Counted from the first letter of the stretch, positions 51,441 to 60,048 are shown. The stretch is DNA of 64,000 nt from Chitinimonas taiwanensis DSM 18899 (GCF_900119825.1 NZ_FPKR01000001.1:372001-436000), one strand, 5' to 3'. Numbers and translations are program-made. The notes: generated by a model not told the origin, from the letters alone.

Positions 51441-53834
51441 ATGTCCACCACCCCATCTTCGTCCACCGCCATCCAGCTGCCGATTCAGGGTATGAGCTGC
51501 GCGAGCTGTGTGGGCCGTGTCGAAAAAGTACTCGCGCGCGTGGCCGGCGTGCGTGCCGTGTCGGTCAACCTGGCCAGCGAAACCGCCAGCGTGGAAAGCG
51601 AGGGTCGGCTGGATTTGCTGGCGGTCGAGCAGGCGATCAGCGGGGCCGGCTACCAGCTGGGCAGCCAGGAGATCGTGCTGGCAATCGGTGGTATGACCTG
51701 CGCCAGCTGTGTGAGCCGCCTGGAAAAAGTGCTGTCGCGCGTGCCCGGGGTATTGGCAGCCACAGTGAACCTGGCCAGCGAACAGGCGCGTGTGCGGGTG
51801 CTGAGCGGCACCGCGCTGGCCAGCCTGGTGCTGGCGGTGCAGCAGGCGGGTTTCCAGGCCAGCCTGCCGCAGACCGCGCCCGAGGCCAGCCAGCGAGTGC
51901 TGCCCGGTTGGTGGCCGGCCGCTCTGGCCATGCTGCTGTCGCTGCCGCTTTTGCTACCCATGTTGCTCGAACCGTTCGGCCTGCACTGGATGCTGCCCGG
52001 CGTCTGGCAATGGGCGCTGGCCACGCCGGTGCAGTTCTGGCTGGGCGCGCGCTTCTACCGCGCCGGCTGGGCGGCACTGAAGTCCGGCAGCGGCAATATG
52101 GACCTGCTGGTGGCCTTGGGGACCAGCGCTGCTTACGGGCTGAGTGTTTACCAGCTGTGGGCCCATGCCGGCCACGCCGGCATGTTGCACCTTTACTTCG
52201 AGGCCGGTGCGGTGGTGATCAGCCTGGTGCTGCTGGGTAAATGGCTGGAAGCGCGCGCCAAGCAACAGACCACGGCGGCGATTCGTGCGCTGCAGGCGCT
52301 GCGCCCGGCCACGGCGCGGGTGCGCCGTGCCGAAGGCGAGGTGGAGTTAGCCATCGAGATGGTGCAGCTCGGGGATGTGGTGGTGGTGCGACCGGGCGAG
52401 CGGGTGGCGGTGGACGGCGAGGTGATCGAGGGCCTGAGCCAGATCGATGCCGCGCTACTGACCGGGGAAAGCCTGCCGGTGCCGGTGCAGCCGGGCGATC
52501 GGGTGGCCACCGGCGCCATCAATGGCGAAGGCTTGCTGCTGGTGCGTACCGCCGCGCTGGGCGCGGAGACCATGCTGGCGCGCATCATCCGCCTGGTCGA
52601 GGACGCCCAGGCCGCCAAGGCACCGATACAGCGCCTGGTCGACAAGGTCAGCGCAGTGTTCGTGCCGGTGGTGCTGGGCCTGGCCTTGCTGACGCTGCTG
52701 GGCTGGTGGCTGGTAGGGGCGCCGATTGAGACGGCGATTCTGCATGCGGTGGCCGTGCTGGTGATTGCCTGCCCGTGTGCGCTGGGCCTGGCTACACCTA
52801 CCGCCATCATGGCCGGTACTGGCGTGGCGGCGCGCCACGGCATCCTGATCAAGGACGCGGCGGCGCTTGAACATGCGCATGGCCTCGACACCATCGTGTT
52901 CGACAAGACCGGCACGCTGACGGTGGGCAAGCCCAGCCTGCATGCGCTGGCCGTGCAGCCCGGCCAGCAGGTGGAGGCGCTGGCTGTGGCCGCCGCCTTG
53001 CAGCAGGGTAGCCAGCACCCGTTGGCGCGCGCGGTGCTGGCCAGCGCCCAGGCCAAGAGCCTGCCCCTGCCGGCCGCCAGCGCCCAGCGTGCGCTGCCCG
53101 GTCGCGGCGTGGCTGCTACCGTAGCGGGTCAAAGCTATCTACTGGGCAACCGCCGTCTGCTGGAAGAGCAGGGCGTCAGCATGGGCGCGCTGGCCGAGCA
53201 GGCTGCGGCGGCCGAAGCGGCTGGGCGTAGCGTGTCCTGGTTGTGGGCCGAAGGCGCATCGGTGGCGATGGCCATGCTTAGCTTTGGCGATGAACTCAAG
53301 CCCTCGGCCCGCGCCGGCATCACGCGCCTGCAGGCACTCGGGGTGCGCACCGTGCTGCTGAGTGGCGATAACCTCGGTGCGGCCACAGCGGCTGGCCAGG
53401 CCCTGGGCATAGATCGGGTCATCGCCAATGTGCTGCCGGCCGACAAGGCGGCGGAAATCCAGCGCCTGCGCGCCGAGGGGCGCCGGGTGGGCATGGTGGG
53501 CGATGGCATCAATGATGCGCCGGCGCTGGCGGCGGCCGATGTGGGCATTGCCATGGGCGATGGCAGCGATGTGGCTATGCACGCGGCCGGTATCACGCTG
53601 ATGCGCGGTGAGGTGGGTCTGGTGGCCGACGCGCTGGCGATCTCGCGTCGCAGCTACGCGAAAATCCGCCAGAACCTGTTCTGGGCCTTTATCTACAACC
53701 TGATCGGCATTCCACTGGCCGCCTTTGGCCTGCTCAACCCGATGCTGGCCGGGGCAGCGATGGCCTTCTCCAGTGTGAGTGTGGTTGGCAACGCGCTACT
53801 GCTGCGCCGCTGGCGGCCGGGTGCAAGGGGATGA
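51441..53834 (+). CDS. copA: copper-exporting P-type ATPase with two metal-binding domains
   Basis: A 797-residue P1B-type ATPase pumping Cu(I) out of the cytoplasm. Two N-terminal heavy-metal-associated domains have GMSCASC (18-24, Cys20/Cys23) and GMTCASC (84-90, Cys87/Cys90). The membrane CPC motif is at 444-446 ([13 protein letters not shown]), phosphorylation Asp488 is in DKTGT, and GDGIND closes the P-domain. The final membrane pair ends with [23 protein letters not shown], holding the conserved M-x-x-S-S of copper pumps. AGAGGAAACCATC precedes the ATG. Co-regulated with the following cueR. Confidence 0.97.
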   Translation: MSTTPSSSTAIQLPIQGMSCASCVGRVEKVLARVAGVRAVSVNLASETASVESEGRLDLLAVEQAISGAGYQLGSQEIVLAIGGMTCASCVSRLEKVLSRVPGVLAATVNLASEQARVRVLSGTALASLVLAVQQAGFQASLPQTAPEASQRVLPGWWPAALAMLLSLPLLLPMLLEPFGLHWMLPGVWQWALATPVQFWLGARFYRAGWAALKSGSGNMDLLVALGTSAAYGLSVYQLWAHAGHAGMLHLYFEAGAVVISLVLLGKWLEARAKQQTTAAIRALQALRPATARVRRAEGEVELAIEMVQLGDVVVVRPGERVAVDGEVIEGLSQIDAALLTGESLPVPVQPGDRVATGAINGEGLLLVRTAALGAETMLARIIRLVEDAQAAKAPIQRLVDKVSAVFVPVVLGLALLTLLGWWLVGAPIETAILHAVAVLVIACPCALGLATPTAIMAGTGVAARHGILIKDAAALEHAHGLDTIVFDKTGTLTVGKPSLHALAVQPGQQVEALAVAAALQQGSQHPLARAVLASAQAKSLPLPAASAQRALPGRGVAATVAGQSYLLGNRRLLEEQGVSMGALAEQAAAAEAAGRSVSWLWAEGASVAMAMLSFGDELKPSARAGITRLQALGVRTVLLSGDNLGAATAAGQALGIDRVIANVLPADKAAEIQRLRAEGRRVGMVGDGINDAPALAAADVGIAMGDGSDVAMHAAGITLMRGEVGLVADALAISRRSYAKIRQNLFWAFIYNLIGIPLAAFGLLNPMLAGAAMAFSSVSVVGNALLLRRWRPGARG

Positions 53835-53902
53835 ATATGATTCGTCCCTATGCCCTCCTGCCGGCCGGCGCGCGCCGGCCTGAAACGACGGGGAGTACCG
53901 CC

Positions 53903-54289
53903 ATGAATATCGGCAAACTGGCTGAGGCCTCGGGCGTCAGCGCCAAGATGATCCGCCATTATGAAAGCATTGCGCTGATACCGAATGGCGCGCGCAGCAG
54001 CGCCGGCTACCGCCTGTATGGCGAGCGCGATGTGCATCTGCTGCGTTTTATCCGCCGCGCGCGCGAGCTGGGCTTCTCGCTTGAACAGATCCGCGTGTTG
54101 CTCTCGCTCTGGCAAGACAAGGCGCGCGCCAGCGCCGAGGTTAAACAACTGGCCCAGACCCATCTGGATGAGCTGGATGTCAAGATCCAGGCGCTAAATG
54201 AAATGCGCGCGACCCTGGCCGAGCTGGCCGAAGCCTGTTGCGGCGACCATCGGCCAGATTGCCCGATTCTGAACCGGCTGGCCGAGTAG
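53903..54289 (+). CDS. cueR: Cu(I)-responsive MerR-type regulator
   Basis: A 128-residue MerR protein. The DNA-binding region is MNIGKLAEASGVSAKMIRHYESIALI, a dimerisation helix follows, and the metal loop C112-C-G-D-H-R-P-D-C120 places the two copper-binding cysteines at the same positions as in E. coli CueR. It lies downstream of copA; between them is a perfect 18-base palindrome (53863-53880) that is GC-only and may slow transcription or regulate cueR. Start 53903 is used; the 24 codons upstream lack HTH character. Confidence 0.95.
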   Translation: MNIGKLAEASGVSAKMIRHYESIALIPNGARSSAGYRLYGERDVHLLRFIRRARELGFSLEQIRVLLSLWQDKARASAEVKQLAQTHLDELDVKIQALNEMRATLAELAEACCGDHRPDCPILNRLAE

Positions 54290-54299
54290 GGCGAAGGCC

Positions 54300-55115
54300 T
54301 TACTGCCGCGTCACGCCAAAGCGCGCAGCGGCGTGGCGGTGCGACAGATTCGGCCCCAGCTGCTGGCGGGCGGCCAGGAATGCTTGCCAGTCGGCGCTAT
54401 CCGGCAGCGAGGGCAGGGTGACGCTTTCGCCCTGCGCCAGGCCGGCCAGTGCGGCATCGACCATTTCCTCGGCGGCCATCACCATCTGCGCGGGCAGCGC
54501 ATCCAGGCTATGCCCGCTGCGTTCCCAGATCGCCGTGCGGGTGATGCCGGGCAGCACGGCCTGTACGCGCACGCCGCTGGCGGCCAGCTCCTGCTGCAGG
54601 CTTTGCGACAGGCTCAGCACATAGGCCTTGCTGGCGCTATAGGCGGCATTGAACATTTCCGGCGCCAGCGCGACCACCGAGCCGATATTGATCAGCGTAC
54701 CGCGCCCTTGCGTGCTGAAGTTGGCCGCCGCCGCCGCGGCCAGCCGGGTCAGGGCCAGGATATTGAGCTGCAGCATGCTGTCCACCCGGGCCAGATCGGC
54801 CTCGGCCAGCTTGCCGCTATCGGCCATGCCGGCATTGTTGACCAGCATGCTGATGCGCGTATCGCTGCGCAGGCGCTGCTCGACGGCGTGCAGCTCGGCC
54901 GGCACAGTCAGGTCGGCCGCCAGGCTGTCTACTTGCACGCCGTACTGGCTACGCAGCTGCTCGGCCAATGCCTGCAAGCGCTCGCCAGCGCGCGCCACCA
55001 GGATCAGATCGTATCCTTGGCTGGCCAGGCGGTCGGCATAGATGGCACCGATGCCGCTCGAGGCACTGGTAATCAGGGCGCTGCCCTGGGCAATGGCATT
55101 TGGCTGAGTCGACAT
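54300..55115 (-). CDS. short-chain dehydrogenase/reductase
   Basis: A 271-residue classical SDR. The nucleotide-binding motif is a variant T-S-A-S-S-G-I-G in ALITSASSGIGAIYADRLA, with LVNNAGMAD, the catalytic Ser in NIGSVVALAPEM and YSASKAYVLS (Tyr-x-x-x-Lys). Substrate unknown; the divergent TetR gene and twin operators show that it is under ligand-dependent repression, suggesting a xenobiotic, carbonyl or quinone substrate. It converges on cueR, 10 bases beyond its stop. Confidence 0.9.
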   Translation of the reverse strand: MSTQPNAIAQGSALITSASSGIGAIYADRLASQGYDLILVARAGERLQALAEQLRSQYGVQVDSLAADLTVPAELHAVEQRLRSDTRISMLVNNAGMADSGKLAEADLARVDSMLQLNILALTRLAAAAAANFSTQGRGTLINIGSVVALAPEMFNAAYSASKAYVLSLSQSLQQELAASGVRVQAVLPGITRTAIWERSGHSLDALPAQMVMAAEEMVDAALAGLAQGESVTLPSLPDSADWQAFLAARQQLGPNLSHRHAAARFGVTRQ

Positions 55116-55137
55116 GGTGCGATTCCTTTTCAGTTAA

Positions 55138-55151
55138 ATGACGAACGTCAT
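55138..55151. promoter_or_regulatory. operator box 1, perfect palindrome ATGACG-AA-CGTCAT
   Basis: A perfect inverted repeat 22 bases upstream of the SDR start. It has the size and symmetry of a TetR-family operator, placed to repress the SDR gene. Confidence 0.65.
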
Positions 55152-55162
55152 GATTGAATTAT

Positions 55163-55176
55163 ATGACGATCATCAT
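55163..55176. promoter_or_regulatory. operator box 2, imperfect copy ATGACGATCATCAT
   Basis: Thirteen of fourteen bases fit the same dyad family as box 1 if the central pair is ignored. Its start is 25 bases from that of box 1 and it lies 35 bases upstream of the TetR gene start, so one repressor could control both directions. Confidence 0.55.
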
Positions 55177-55211
55177 TTAAAATGTCAAGCATCATCAAAC
55201 GGAGCAGGACA

Positions 55212-55802
55212 ATGCGTGTCAGCAGGGAACAGGCGGCGGCCAATCGCGAGCGGGTGGTCAAGCTGGCCGCGCAGCTTTACCGGGAACGCGGCTTTGCCGG
55301 CATAGGCGTGGCCGACATCATGAAATCGGCCGGTTTGACCCATGGTGGTTTCAGCGGCCAGTTCGGCAGCAAGGAGGGCCTGATGGCGGCGGCCTGTAGT
55401 GAAGCGCTGGCGCAAAGCGCGGCCTACTGGGATGCACTGACGGCGGCGGACCCGCAACGCGGTCTGGCCGAGCTGATTTCGCACTATCTATCGCCTGCGC
55501 ACCGCGATGCGGCCGGGCAGGGCTGTGCGATTGCCGCGCTGGGGCCGGAGCTGGCGCGTGCCGCGCCAGCGGTGCGTAGCGCGGTGACCAGCGGCATCCA
55601 GGCCATGCTGGATAAGTTGACCCAGGCGCTGCCGGCAGGCGCCGACCCGGCTCTGGCCATGCAGCTGTATGCGAGTCTGATTGGTACCCTGATGCTGGCC
55701 CGCGCGGTGGATGCGCCCGAACTCTCGCAAGCGCTGCTCGAACAGAATCGCGCCGCCCTGCTGGCGCAGATTGCCGCCCTCGCGCCGGACTCGCAGGCCT
55801 AG
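55212..55802 (+). CDS. TetR/AcrR-family repressor
   Basis: A 196-residue regulator with an N-terminal HTH (NRERVVKLAAQLYRERGFAGIGVADIMKSAGLTHGGFSGQFGSKEGLMAAACSEAL) and a helical ligand domain. A Cys in AAGQGCAIAALGPELARA could allow redox or electrophile sensing as in some TetR relatives, but this is only a suggestion. Divergent from an SDR gene with two operator boxes in between, it most likely represses that gene and itself. ATG 55212 follows GGAGCAGGACA; the upstream frame would cross box 2. Confidence 0.9.
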   Translation: MRVSREQAAANRERVVKLAAQLYRERGFAGIGVADIMKSAGLTHGGFSGQFGSKEGLMAAACSEALAQSAAYWDALTAADPQRGLAELISHYLSPAHRDAAGQGCAIAALGPELARAAPAVRSAVTSGIQAMLDKLTQALPAGADPALAMQLYASLIGTLMLARAVDAPELSQALLEQNRAALLAQIAALAPDSQA

Positions 55803-55817
55803 CTCGGCGCGCGTACC

Positions 55818-56465
55818 TCAGATCGCGTCTTCATCCGCGCGCTTGCGCCCCGGGCGCGGCACCGCTTTCGGCTGCTTGCCTTGCTTGTGCAGCCGGCGGC
55901 GGATCTCGTCCGAATCCATCCAGATATCACTGCCCTTGAGAATCTTCTGGATCTCGGCCGGCGATAGAAAGGGGCTACACAGGCGTGCCATGACCTTTTC
56001 GAACCAGGCGCTGAGCGCTGCCACCTGGGCCTGCTGCTCATTGCCCTTGCCGGCAAAACTGCCCGAATAGATATGGAACATCAGCTGGCAGTTGTCGTGC
56101 ACCACGCGCTCTTCGCCGGCCAGGAAGATAAAGGCGGCCATCGAGTAGGCGCGCGCTTCCAGCACGGTGACCACGCGTGCCGAGGAGGCGAGCATATTGT
56201 TGATGATCTGCAGGCCGGTATCGAAGTCGCCGCCGGGCGAATTCAGATGCAGATAGATGATGTCGGTCTCGCTGGCGCTGCGCAGCGTGTAGAACAGCTC
56301 GGTGTAGTGCTCGGCTTCAAGCAGGCCGCCGCTCAGATAGTAGGAAATCTGCCGTATCGGCAGCTGGCGCTCGTAGCGCACCAGGCCGCGGAAAGGCAGC
56401 ACGCTTTCATCGAGCGCTTCCTCGCCGGCGCTATTGGCAGGATGCGATGGGGCAGATGCGGGCAT
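55818..56465 (-). CDS. ClpP-like serine protease
   Basis: A 215-residue protein of the ClpP/crotonase fold. Conserved elements: YLHLNSPGGDFDTGLQIINNM, the serine segment ARAYSMAAFIFLAGEE (Ser where ClpP has ASM) and the histidine segment QLMFHIYSGSFAGKG (His where ClpP has MIHQP). It lacks the usual ClpP N-terminal axial loop, and its tail (KQGKQPKAVPRPGRKRADEDAI) is basic; so this is a divergent second ClpP-like protein, not the housekeeping clpP beside clpX. The start at 56465 (MPASAPSHPANSAGEEA) is chosen; the upstream open frame runs through a stem and low-complexity sequence. Confidence 0.85.
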   Translation of the reverse strand: MPASAPSHPANSAGEEALDESVLPFRGLVRYERQLPIRQISYYLSGGLLEAEHYTELFYTLRSASETDIIYLHLNSPGGDFDTGLQIINNMLASSARVVTVLEARAYSMAAFIFLAGEERVVHDNCQLMFHIYSGSFAGKGNEQQAQVAALSAWFEKVMARLCSPFLSPAEIQKILKGSDIWMDSDEIRRRLHKQGKQPKAVPRPGRKRADEDAI

Positions 56466-56556
56466 GGCGGGCTCCTGAGCGGGGGAATGCACTGCCCAGC
56501 TTAGTGCACCGCGGGCCAGGCCGCCCTTGATGCAAGGCAAGCACACTGTCCGCCGT

Positions 56557-56578
56557 GGGGTGAGCGTCAGCTCACCCC
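56557..56578. terminator. hairpin after the first pectate lyase gene
   Basis: A 9-bp stem GGGGTGAGC (56557-56565) / GCTCACCCC (56570-56578) with a GTCA loop, 15 bases after the leftward pectate lyase stop. It has no T-run, so termination may need Rho or only RNA stability is affected. Confidence 0.5.
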
Positions 56579-56592
56579 GCTCCACGCTTCGC

Positions 56593-58029
56593 TTAGCGTA
56601 CTTGCAGCTTGCCGGCGCCGGCGTTCTGTTTGACCGACTCGCGCACACTGGCGGCCGGCAGCAGCTTGGCCGTGTAGGGCGGTGTCCAGCCGATGGCGCT
56701 GCTGAAGCTGCAGCCGCTGTCGCCGCCCAGCTTGAGCGTGACGCCATTCAGCAGTGAGCCGCTGTCGACGATGGCGCCGGTCTTGCTGGACGAGCCAGGG
56801 TTCTGGATCACGTCCTTGCAGCTGCTGGCGCCGCTGACCTCGAACACATTGTGCTGGGACAGGATCTTGGCCTTGTAGCCGACGCCGATGCTGTATTTAT
56901 GCGCATAGACCGGGCGTGACTTCGCGCCTTCGAAGTAGTTGTTGTACAGATGGACCTGGCCGAAACGCACGCGCGGGGCGCGCTCGGCCACATGGCGGAA
57001 GTAGTTGTTGTGGAAGGTGACGGTCAGATGGCCGTCATCCTCACTGGCCGAATCGGACGAGCCGATCAGATTGTTCTTGCTGTGCAGCTCGAACAGATTG
57101 TTCGACACGGTTACATAGTCAGCGGCCTTCTTCACGTCCAGCGCGCCATCATGGCATTGCTTGGTCTTGCCATTCACCACTGGCGCCAGATCATCGGTGA
57201 CCGGCGCATCGGTGAAGGTATTGTGGTCAATCCAGACCCGCTTGGCCCCTTCCACCACCAGACCGTCGTATTCCGAGTTCCAGTTGCCGCTCGAACCATC
57301 GTTCGGGTCCCATACCGGCGCGATATCGCAGGGGTTCACGATCTGCAGATTACGTACGATCACGTTCTCCACATTGCGGATCACGATGCGTGCATTGCGG
57401 ATCTGTGCCGAATCGCCCAGGCCGATCAGGGTGGTGTTGCTGGGCAGGCTCAGCGCGTTGCGGGCGGCCTGGTCGCTGCTGTTCTTGAACTTGCCGCCGT
57501 TGTCGGCCGATTCCATATCGATGCTGCCATACACCTTGATGATGCGCGGCGCGCTGCTCTTCACCTTCAAGGCTTCCTGCAACTGCCAGGCCGAGCTGAC
57601 CGTGTAGATGGCATTGCTGGCCGCACCGCGCCCGCCCGTGGTGCCTGCGCCATAGCTGGCCCAGCCGCCGGCCGGTGCGGCTTCGCTGCTGGCATCGGGG
57701 CTAGGGCTGGGGGTCGGGGTGGGCGTTGGGGTCGGCGCCGGCGTGCTGGCCAGCGGGCCGACCGCACATTTCTTGGCCTGGCCGGCAAGCGGGTCGCTGC
57801 CGAAGCTGGCCGTATCGCACAGCACATTGCCTTGCAGATTCTTCACCACCCATTTGTCCTTGGCGCCAAACGACACCTGGCGGGTCTCGCTGCCGATCTT
57901 GCAAGTGCCGGCCTGGTCGGCGCACTTGGAAAAACCGCTGGGCCAATCCTTGGCCTGTGCTGCGCCGCTACCGATGGCCAGCAGCAGGGCGCTGCCCAGC
58001 AGCGACAGTGTGTGCGTGTTCAGATGCAT
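56593..58029 (-). CDS. secreted pectate lyase, PL1 family, with N-terminal module
   Basis: A 478-residue secreted enzyme. The signal peptide ends near GAAQA. A small N-terminal module (KDWPSGFSKCADQAGTCKIGSETRQVSFGAKDKWVV, about 27-90) is of unknown role, perhaps substrate binding. A Pro-Thr/Ser linker (about 95-115) leads to a PL1 parallel beta-helix. PL1 signatures are VWIDHNTFTDAP, DGALDVKKAADYVTVSNNLFELHSK and the catalytic RAPRVRFGQVHLYNNYFEG arginine region. It cleaves de-esterified polygalacturonate by beta-elimination with Ca2+. The promoter region matches that of the second pectate lyase. Confidence 0.93.
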   Translation of the reverse strand: MHLNTHTLSLLGSALLLAIGSGAAQAKDWPSGFSKCADQAGTCKIGSETRQVSFGAKDKWVVKNLQGNVLCDTASFGSDPLAGQAKKCAVGPLASTPAPTPTPTPTPSPSPDASSEAAPAGGWASYGAGTTGGRGAASNAIYTVSSAWQLQEALKVKSSAPRIIKVYGSIDMESADNGGKFKNSSDQAARNALSLPSNTTLIGLGDSAQIRNARIVIRNVENVIVRNLQIVNPCDIAPVWDPNDGSSGNWNSEYDGLVVEGAKRVWIDHNTFTDAPVTDDLAPVVNGKTKQCHDGALDVKKAADYVTVSNNLFELHSKNNLIGSSDSASEDDGHLTVTFHNNYFRHVAERAPRVRFGQVHLYNNYFEGAKSRPVYAHKYSIGVGYKAKILSQHNVFEVSGASSCKDVIQNPGSSSKTGAIVDSGSLLNGVTLKLGGDSGCSFSSAIGWTPPYTAKLLPAASVRESVKQNAGAGKLQVR

Positions 58030-58060
58030 GGCAATTCCTTGTGGGTATGATGTGATGAAA

Positions 58061-58139
58061 AATGACTACGTCATAAATCTAACACGCCAAATAGGAATTA
58101 CTCTCGATTTGCTGAATATATTTGTAAGTACTTTGTAAG
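58061..58139 (-). promoter_or_regulatory. pectate lyase promoter module A
   Basis: Three elements at fixed spacing from 58061: a palindrome AATGACTACGTCAT (58061-58074), CTCTC (58101-58105), and direct repeats TTTGTAAG at 58121 and 58132, exactly 11 bases apart. The same elements occur at identical offsets in module B at 59841. Direct repeats with 11-base period are typical of OmpR/PhoB-type response regulators. Confidence 0.65.
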
Positions 58140-58200
58140 CTACAAGACGCAAGGGGTGGGCGGCATGAGCTGCATCGCCTTGGCCACTGGCACCGGGCAG

Positions 58201-58229
58201 AAAAAAGCCCGCCATCGAGGATGGCGGGC
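58201..58229 (-). terminator. intrinsic terminator of the second pectate lyase gene
   Basis: Read leftward, GCCCGCCATC (58229-58220) pairs with GATGGCGGGC (58216-58207) across a three-base loop and is followed by T6 (58206-58201). It lies 25 bases beyond the stop at 58254. Confidence 0.9.
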
Positions 58230-58253
58230 CGTGCTGCTGCCTGGGCTAAGTGT

Positions 58254-59642
58254 TTACGCGCACTTCAAGGTTGCCAGCGCCTTGCCGGCACCGGCTACGC
58301 TTTTCAGGCCGCTCTTCACGCAGGCGGCCGACTGGGCGTTGTAGGCATAGCCGAGCTTCTCGCGCGGGAAGGTCTTGGTCGAGGTCCAGTCGTCGGCGTT
58401 CTTGCTGGGCGAAGAATCGCTGGCCACCCACTTGATGCCATAGCTGCTGAAGTCGGCCGGGCTCATCACATTATTGTTCAGCAGTTCCCAGTAGCCGAGC
58501 GCGCTGCTGTCGCGCGAGGTGACCGGGTTCTTGGCGTTCTCGAAGTAATTGCCTTCGACCAGCGCATAGCCGCCCATGCGCACATTCACGCCCGAGGTGG
58601 TGATATTGCTGAACAGATTGTTGAGGATGTGCGCGTAGCCGCCGCGCTGCAGCGGCACGCGCGAGCCCATGTTCTCGAACACATTGTGGTGGAAGGTGAT
58701 CAGGCGCTCAAGCGTATCGCTGTCGCTATACCCGTTCAGGCTGACCTTGTGATGGTCGTGCAGATAGTTGTAGGACACGGTGACCTGGGTGGCGCCCTTC
58801 TTGAAGTCGATCATGCCGTCGAATTCGGTATCGCCGGCGCCATCGCATTCCTTGAGCGAGGAGAAGAAGGTGTTGTGATCAACCCAGATGTTTTTCGGTG
58901 CGCCGGCGCTATTGCCTTCCACGCCGACGATGTCCGAGCTGCCGCCGCCCGGGGGCAGGCCGATGGTCATATTGCGGATGATGATGTTCTCGGCCGAGCC
59001 AACGATATGGATGCCGAAGTTGCCGGCTGAACCATCGGCACCGATCAAGGTGATGTCCTTCATTGGCTTGCCGGACTCACCCTTGAACTCGAGGATCTGG
59101 GCGTCGAGCTTGTGCTGAGTGCAGGGGTCGGGAATGGTGGTGAAGTCGAAGCTACCCGCATAGGTGAGCTTGAGCCCGCCCGTGCCGCCGGCCTTCTTGT
59201 ATTCATCCACCGCGGCCTGTGCCTCGGCCAGCGTCTTCGCCGTGACTACCTTGGCCGGGCTGATCCCAGCCCCGGTGGTGCTGGCACCGAAACCGAATGC
59301 GCTGGTTTGCGCCGGGCCGGCATAGCCTGTTGGCGTCGGTGTTGGCGTCGGTGTTGGCGTCGGTGTTGGCGTCGGTGTTGGCGTCGGTGTTGGAGTCGGT
59401 GTTGGAGTCGGTGTTGGAGTCGGTGTTGGAGTCGGTGTTGGAGTCGGTGTTGGAGTCGGTGTTGGAGTCGGTGTTGGAGTCGGAGTCGGAGTCGGAGTCG
59501 GAGTCGGAGTCGGAGTCGGCGTGGTGCCCGTGCTGGGCGTATCCGCGCCGGATTGGCCAGTCTGGCCTTCTTCGCCGCCACCGCAGGCGGCAAGGCTGGC
59601 AATCAGTGCAAGCGACAAGGCGCTGCTGGAGAGCTTGTTCAT
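58254..59642 (-). CDS. pectate lyase lipoprotein with extreme Pro-Thr repeat linker
   Basis: A 462-residue protein. The lipobox L-A-A-C (Cys about 20) predicts a lipid anchor, probably surface-exposed. Residues about 41-104 are 32 uninterrupted Pro-Thr pairs. The catalytic part (about 120-455) is a PL1-type beta-helix: IVGSAENIIIRNMTIGLPP, NIWVDHNTFFSSLKECDGAGDTEFDGMIDFKKGATQVTVSYNYLHDHHK, NVFENMGSRVPLQRGGYAHILNNLF. The R-x-P-x-x-R arginine region is present. It should degrade pectate outside the cell. ATG 59642 is preferred over 59648 because AGGGA is then about 7 bases away. It shares a promoter module with the other pectate lyase. Confidence 0.92.
   Translation of the reverse strand: MNKLSSSALSLALIASLAACGGGEEGQTGQSGADTPSTGTTPTPTPTPTPTPTPTPTPTPTPTPTPTPTPTPTPTPTPTPTPTPTPTPTPTPTPTPTPTPTPTPTGYAGPAQTSAFGFGASTTGAGISPAKVVTAKTLAEAQAAVDEYKKAGGTGGLKLTYAGSFDFTTIPDPCTQHKLDAQILEFKGESGKPMKDITLIGADGSAGNFGIHIVGSAENIIIRNMTIGLPPGGGSSDIVGVEGNSAGAPKNIWVDHNTFFSSLKECDGAGDTEFDGMIDFKKGATQVTVSYNYLHDHHKVSLNGYSDSDTLERLITFHHNVFENMGSRVPLQRGGYAHILNNLFSNITTSGVNVRMGGYALVEGNYFENAKNPVTSRDSSALGYWELLNNNVMSPADFSSYGIKWVASDSSPSKNADDWTSTKTFPREKLGYAYNAQSAACVKSGLKSVAGAGKALATLKCA
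59329..59520. repeat. 32 tandem hexanucleotides encoding (Pro-Thr)32
   Basis: Five 12-base units GTTGGCGTCGGT (59329-59388), seven units GTTGGAGTCGGT (59389-59472), then GTTGGA, six GTCGGA hexamers and one GTCGGC. The blockwise arrangement shows successive rounds of slippage or unequal exchange. Length changes in steps of six keep the reading frame. Confidence 0.95.
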
Positions 59643-59840
59643 GATCATTCCCTGTGTTGTTTTGCTGTGCGGCTTGTCCGGTACAGCGCGCCTGGCGCGG
59701 CTTGCGTACTTTCAGGCCGGGTGCTGGTTTGGCAATACGTTTCACTCCGTGACCGAGGGCAGCACGGCGCCGCTGCAGGGGCCGCCCAGCGGGCTGACCA
59801 GTACAAAGGCATGGCTATCTCAATCGGCGCATGACTATAA

Positions 59841-59919
59841 AATGATTACGTCATGAAACTTGGCAGGAAAATGCGAATCGCTCTCAAATTGACCAGCACT
59901 GTCGTAAGTCTGTCGTAAG
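59841..59919 (-). promoter_or_regulatory. pectate lyase promoter module B
   Basis: Palindrome AATGATTACGTCAT (59841-59854), CTCTC (59881-59885) and direct repeats GTCGTAAG (59901-59908 and 59912-59919), matching module A at every offset (+0, +40, +60, +71). It lies about 200 bases upstream of the lyase start, much further than module A (32 bases). The remaining 59643-59840 and 59920-59972 show nothing else. Confidence 0.65.
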
Positions 59920-59972
59920 TTGTTGTGAACTTAAGACGTCACCCCAGTAGTCAGGCCGCGCTTGCCCGGTAG

Positions 59973-60018
59973 CAAAAAACAAGGCGGCGGGCGCTGCGTG
60001 ATGCAGACGCCCGCCGCC
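59973..60018 (-). terminator. intrinsic terminator of dctA
   Basis: Read leftward, GGCGGCGGGCG (60018-60008) pairs with CGCCCGCCGCC (59993-59983), with an inner CTGC/GCAG stem, followed by TTGTTTTTTGC. A very stable hairpin 30 bases after the dctA stop. Confidence 0.85.
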
Positions 60019-60048
60019 ATAGGCGACAAGGGATCAAGCGGTGCCGGC

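Noticed and set aside
59329-59520. CRISPR-like array
   Set aside because: Units are 6-12 bases with no spacers; it is a simple coding tandem repeat.
59203-59745. Several overlapping open frames across the pectate lyase repeat (Asp/Ser-, Gln/His/Arg- and Cys/Trp-rich)
   Set aside because: A hexanucleotide repeat keeps all six frames open; only the frame with signal peptide, lipobox and PL1 domain is credible.
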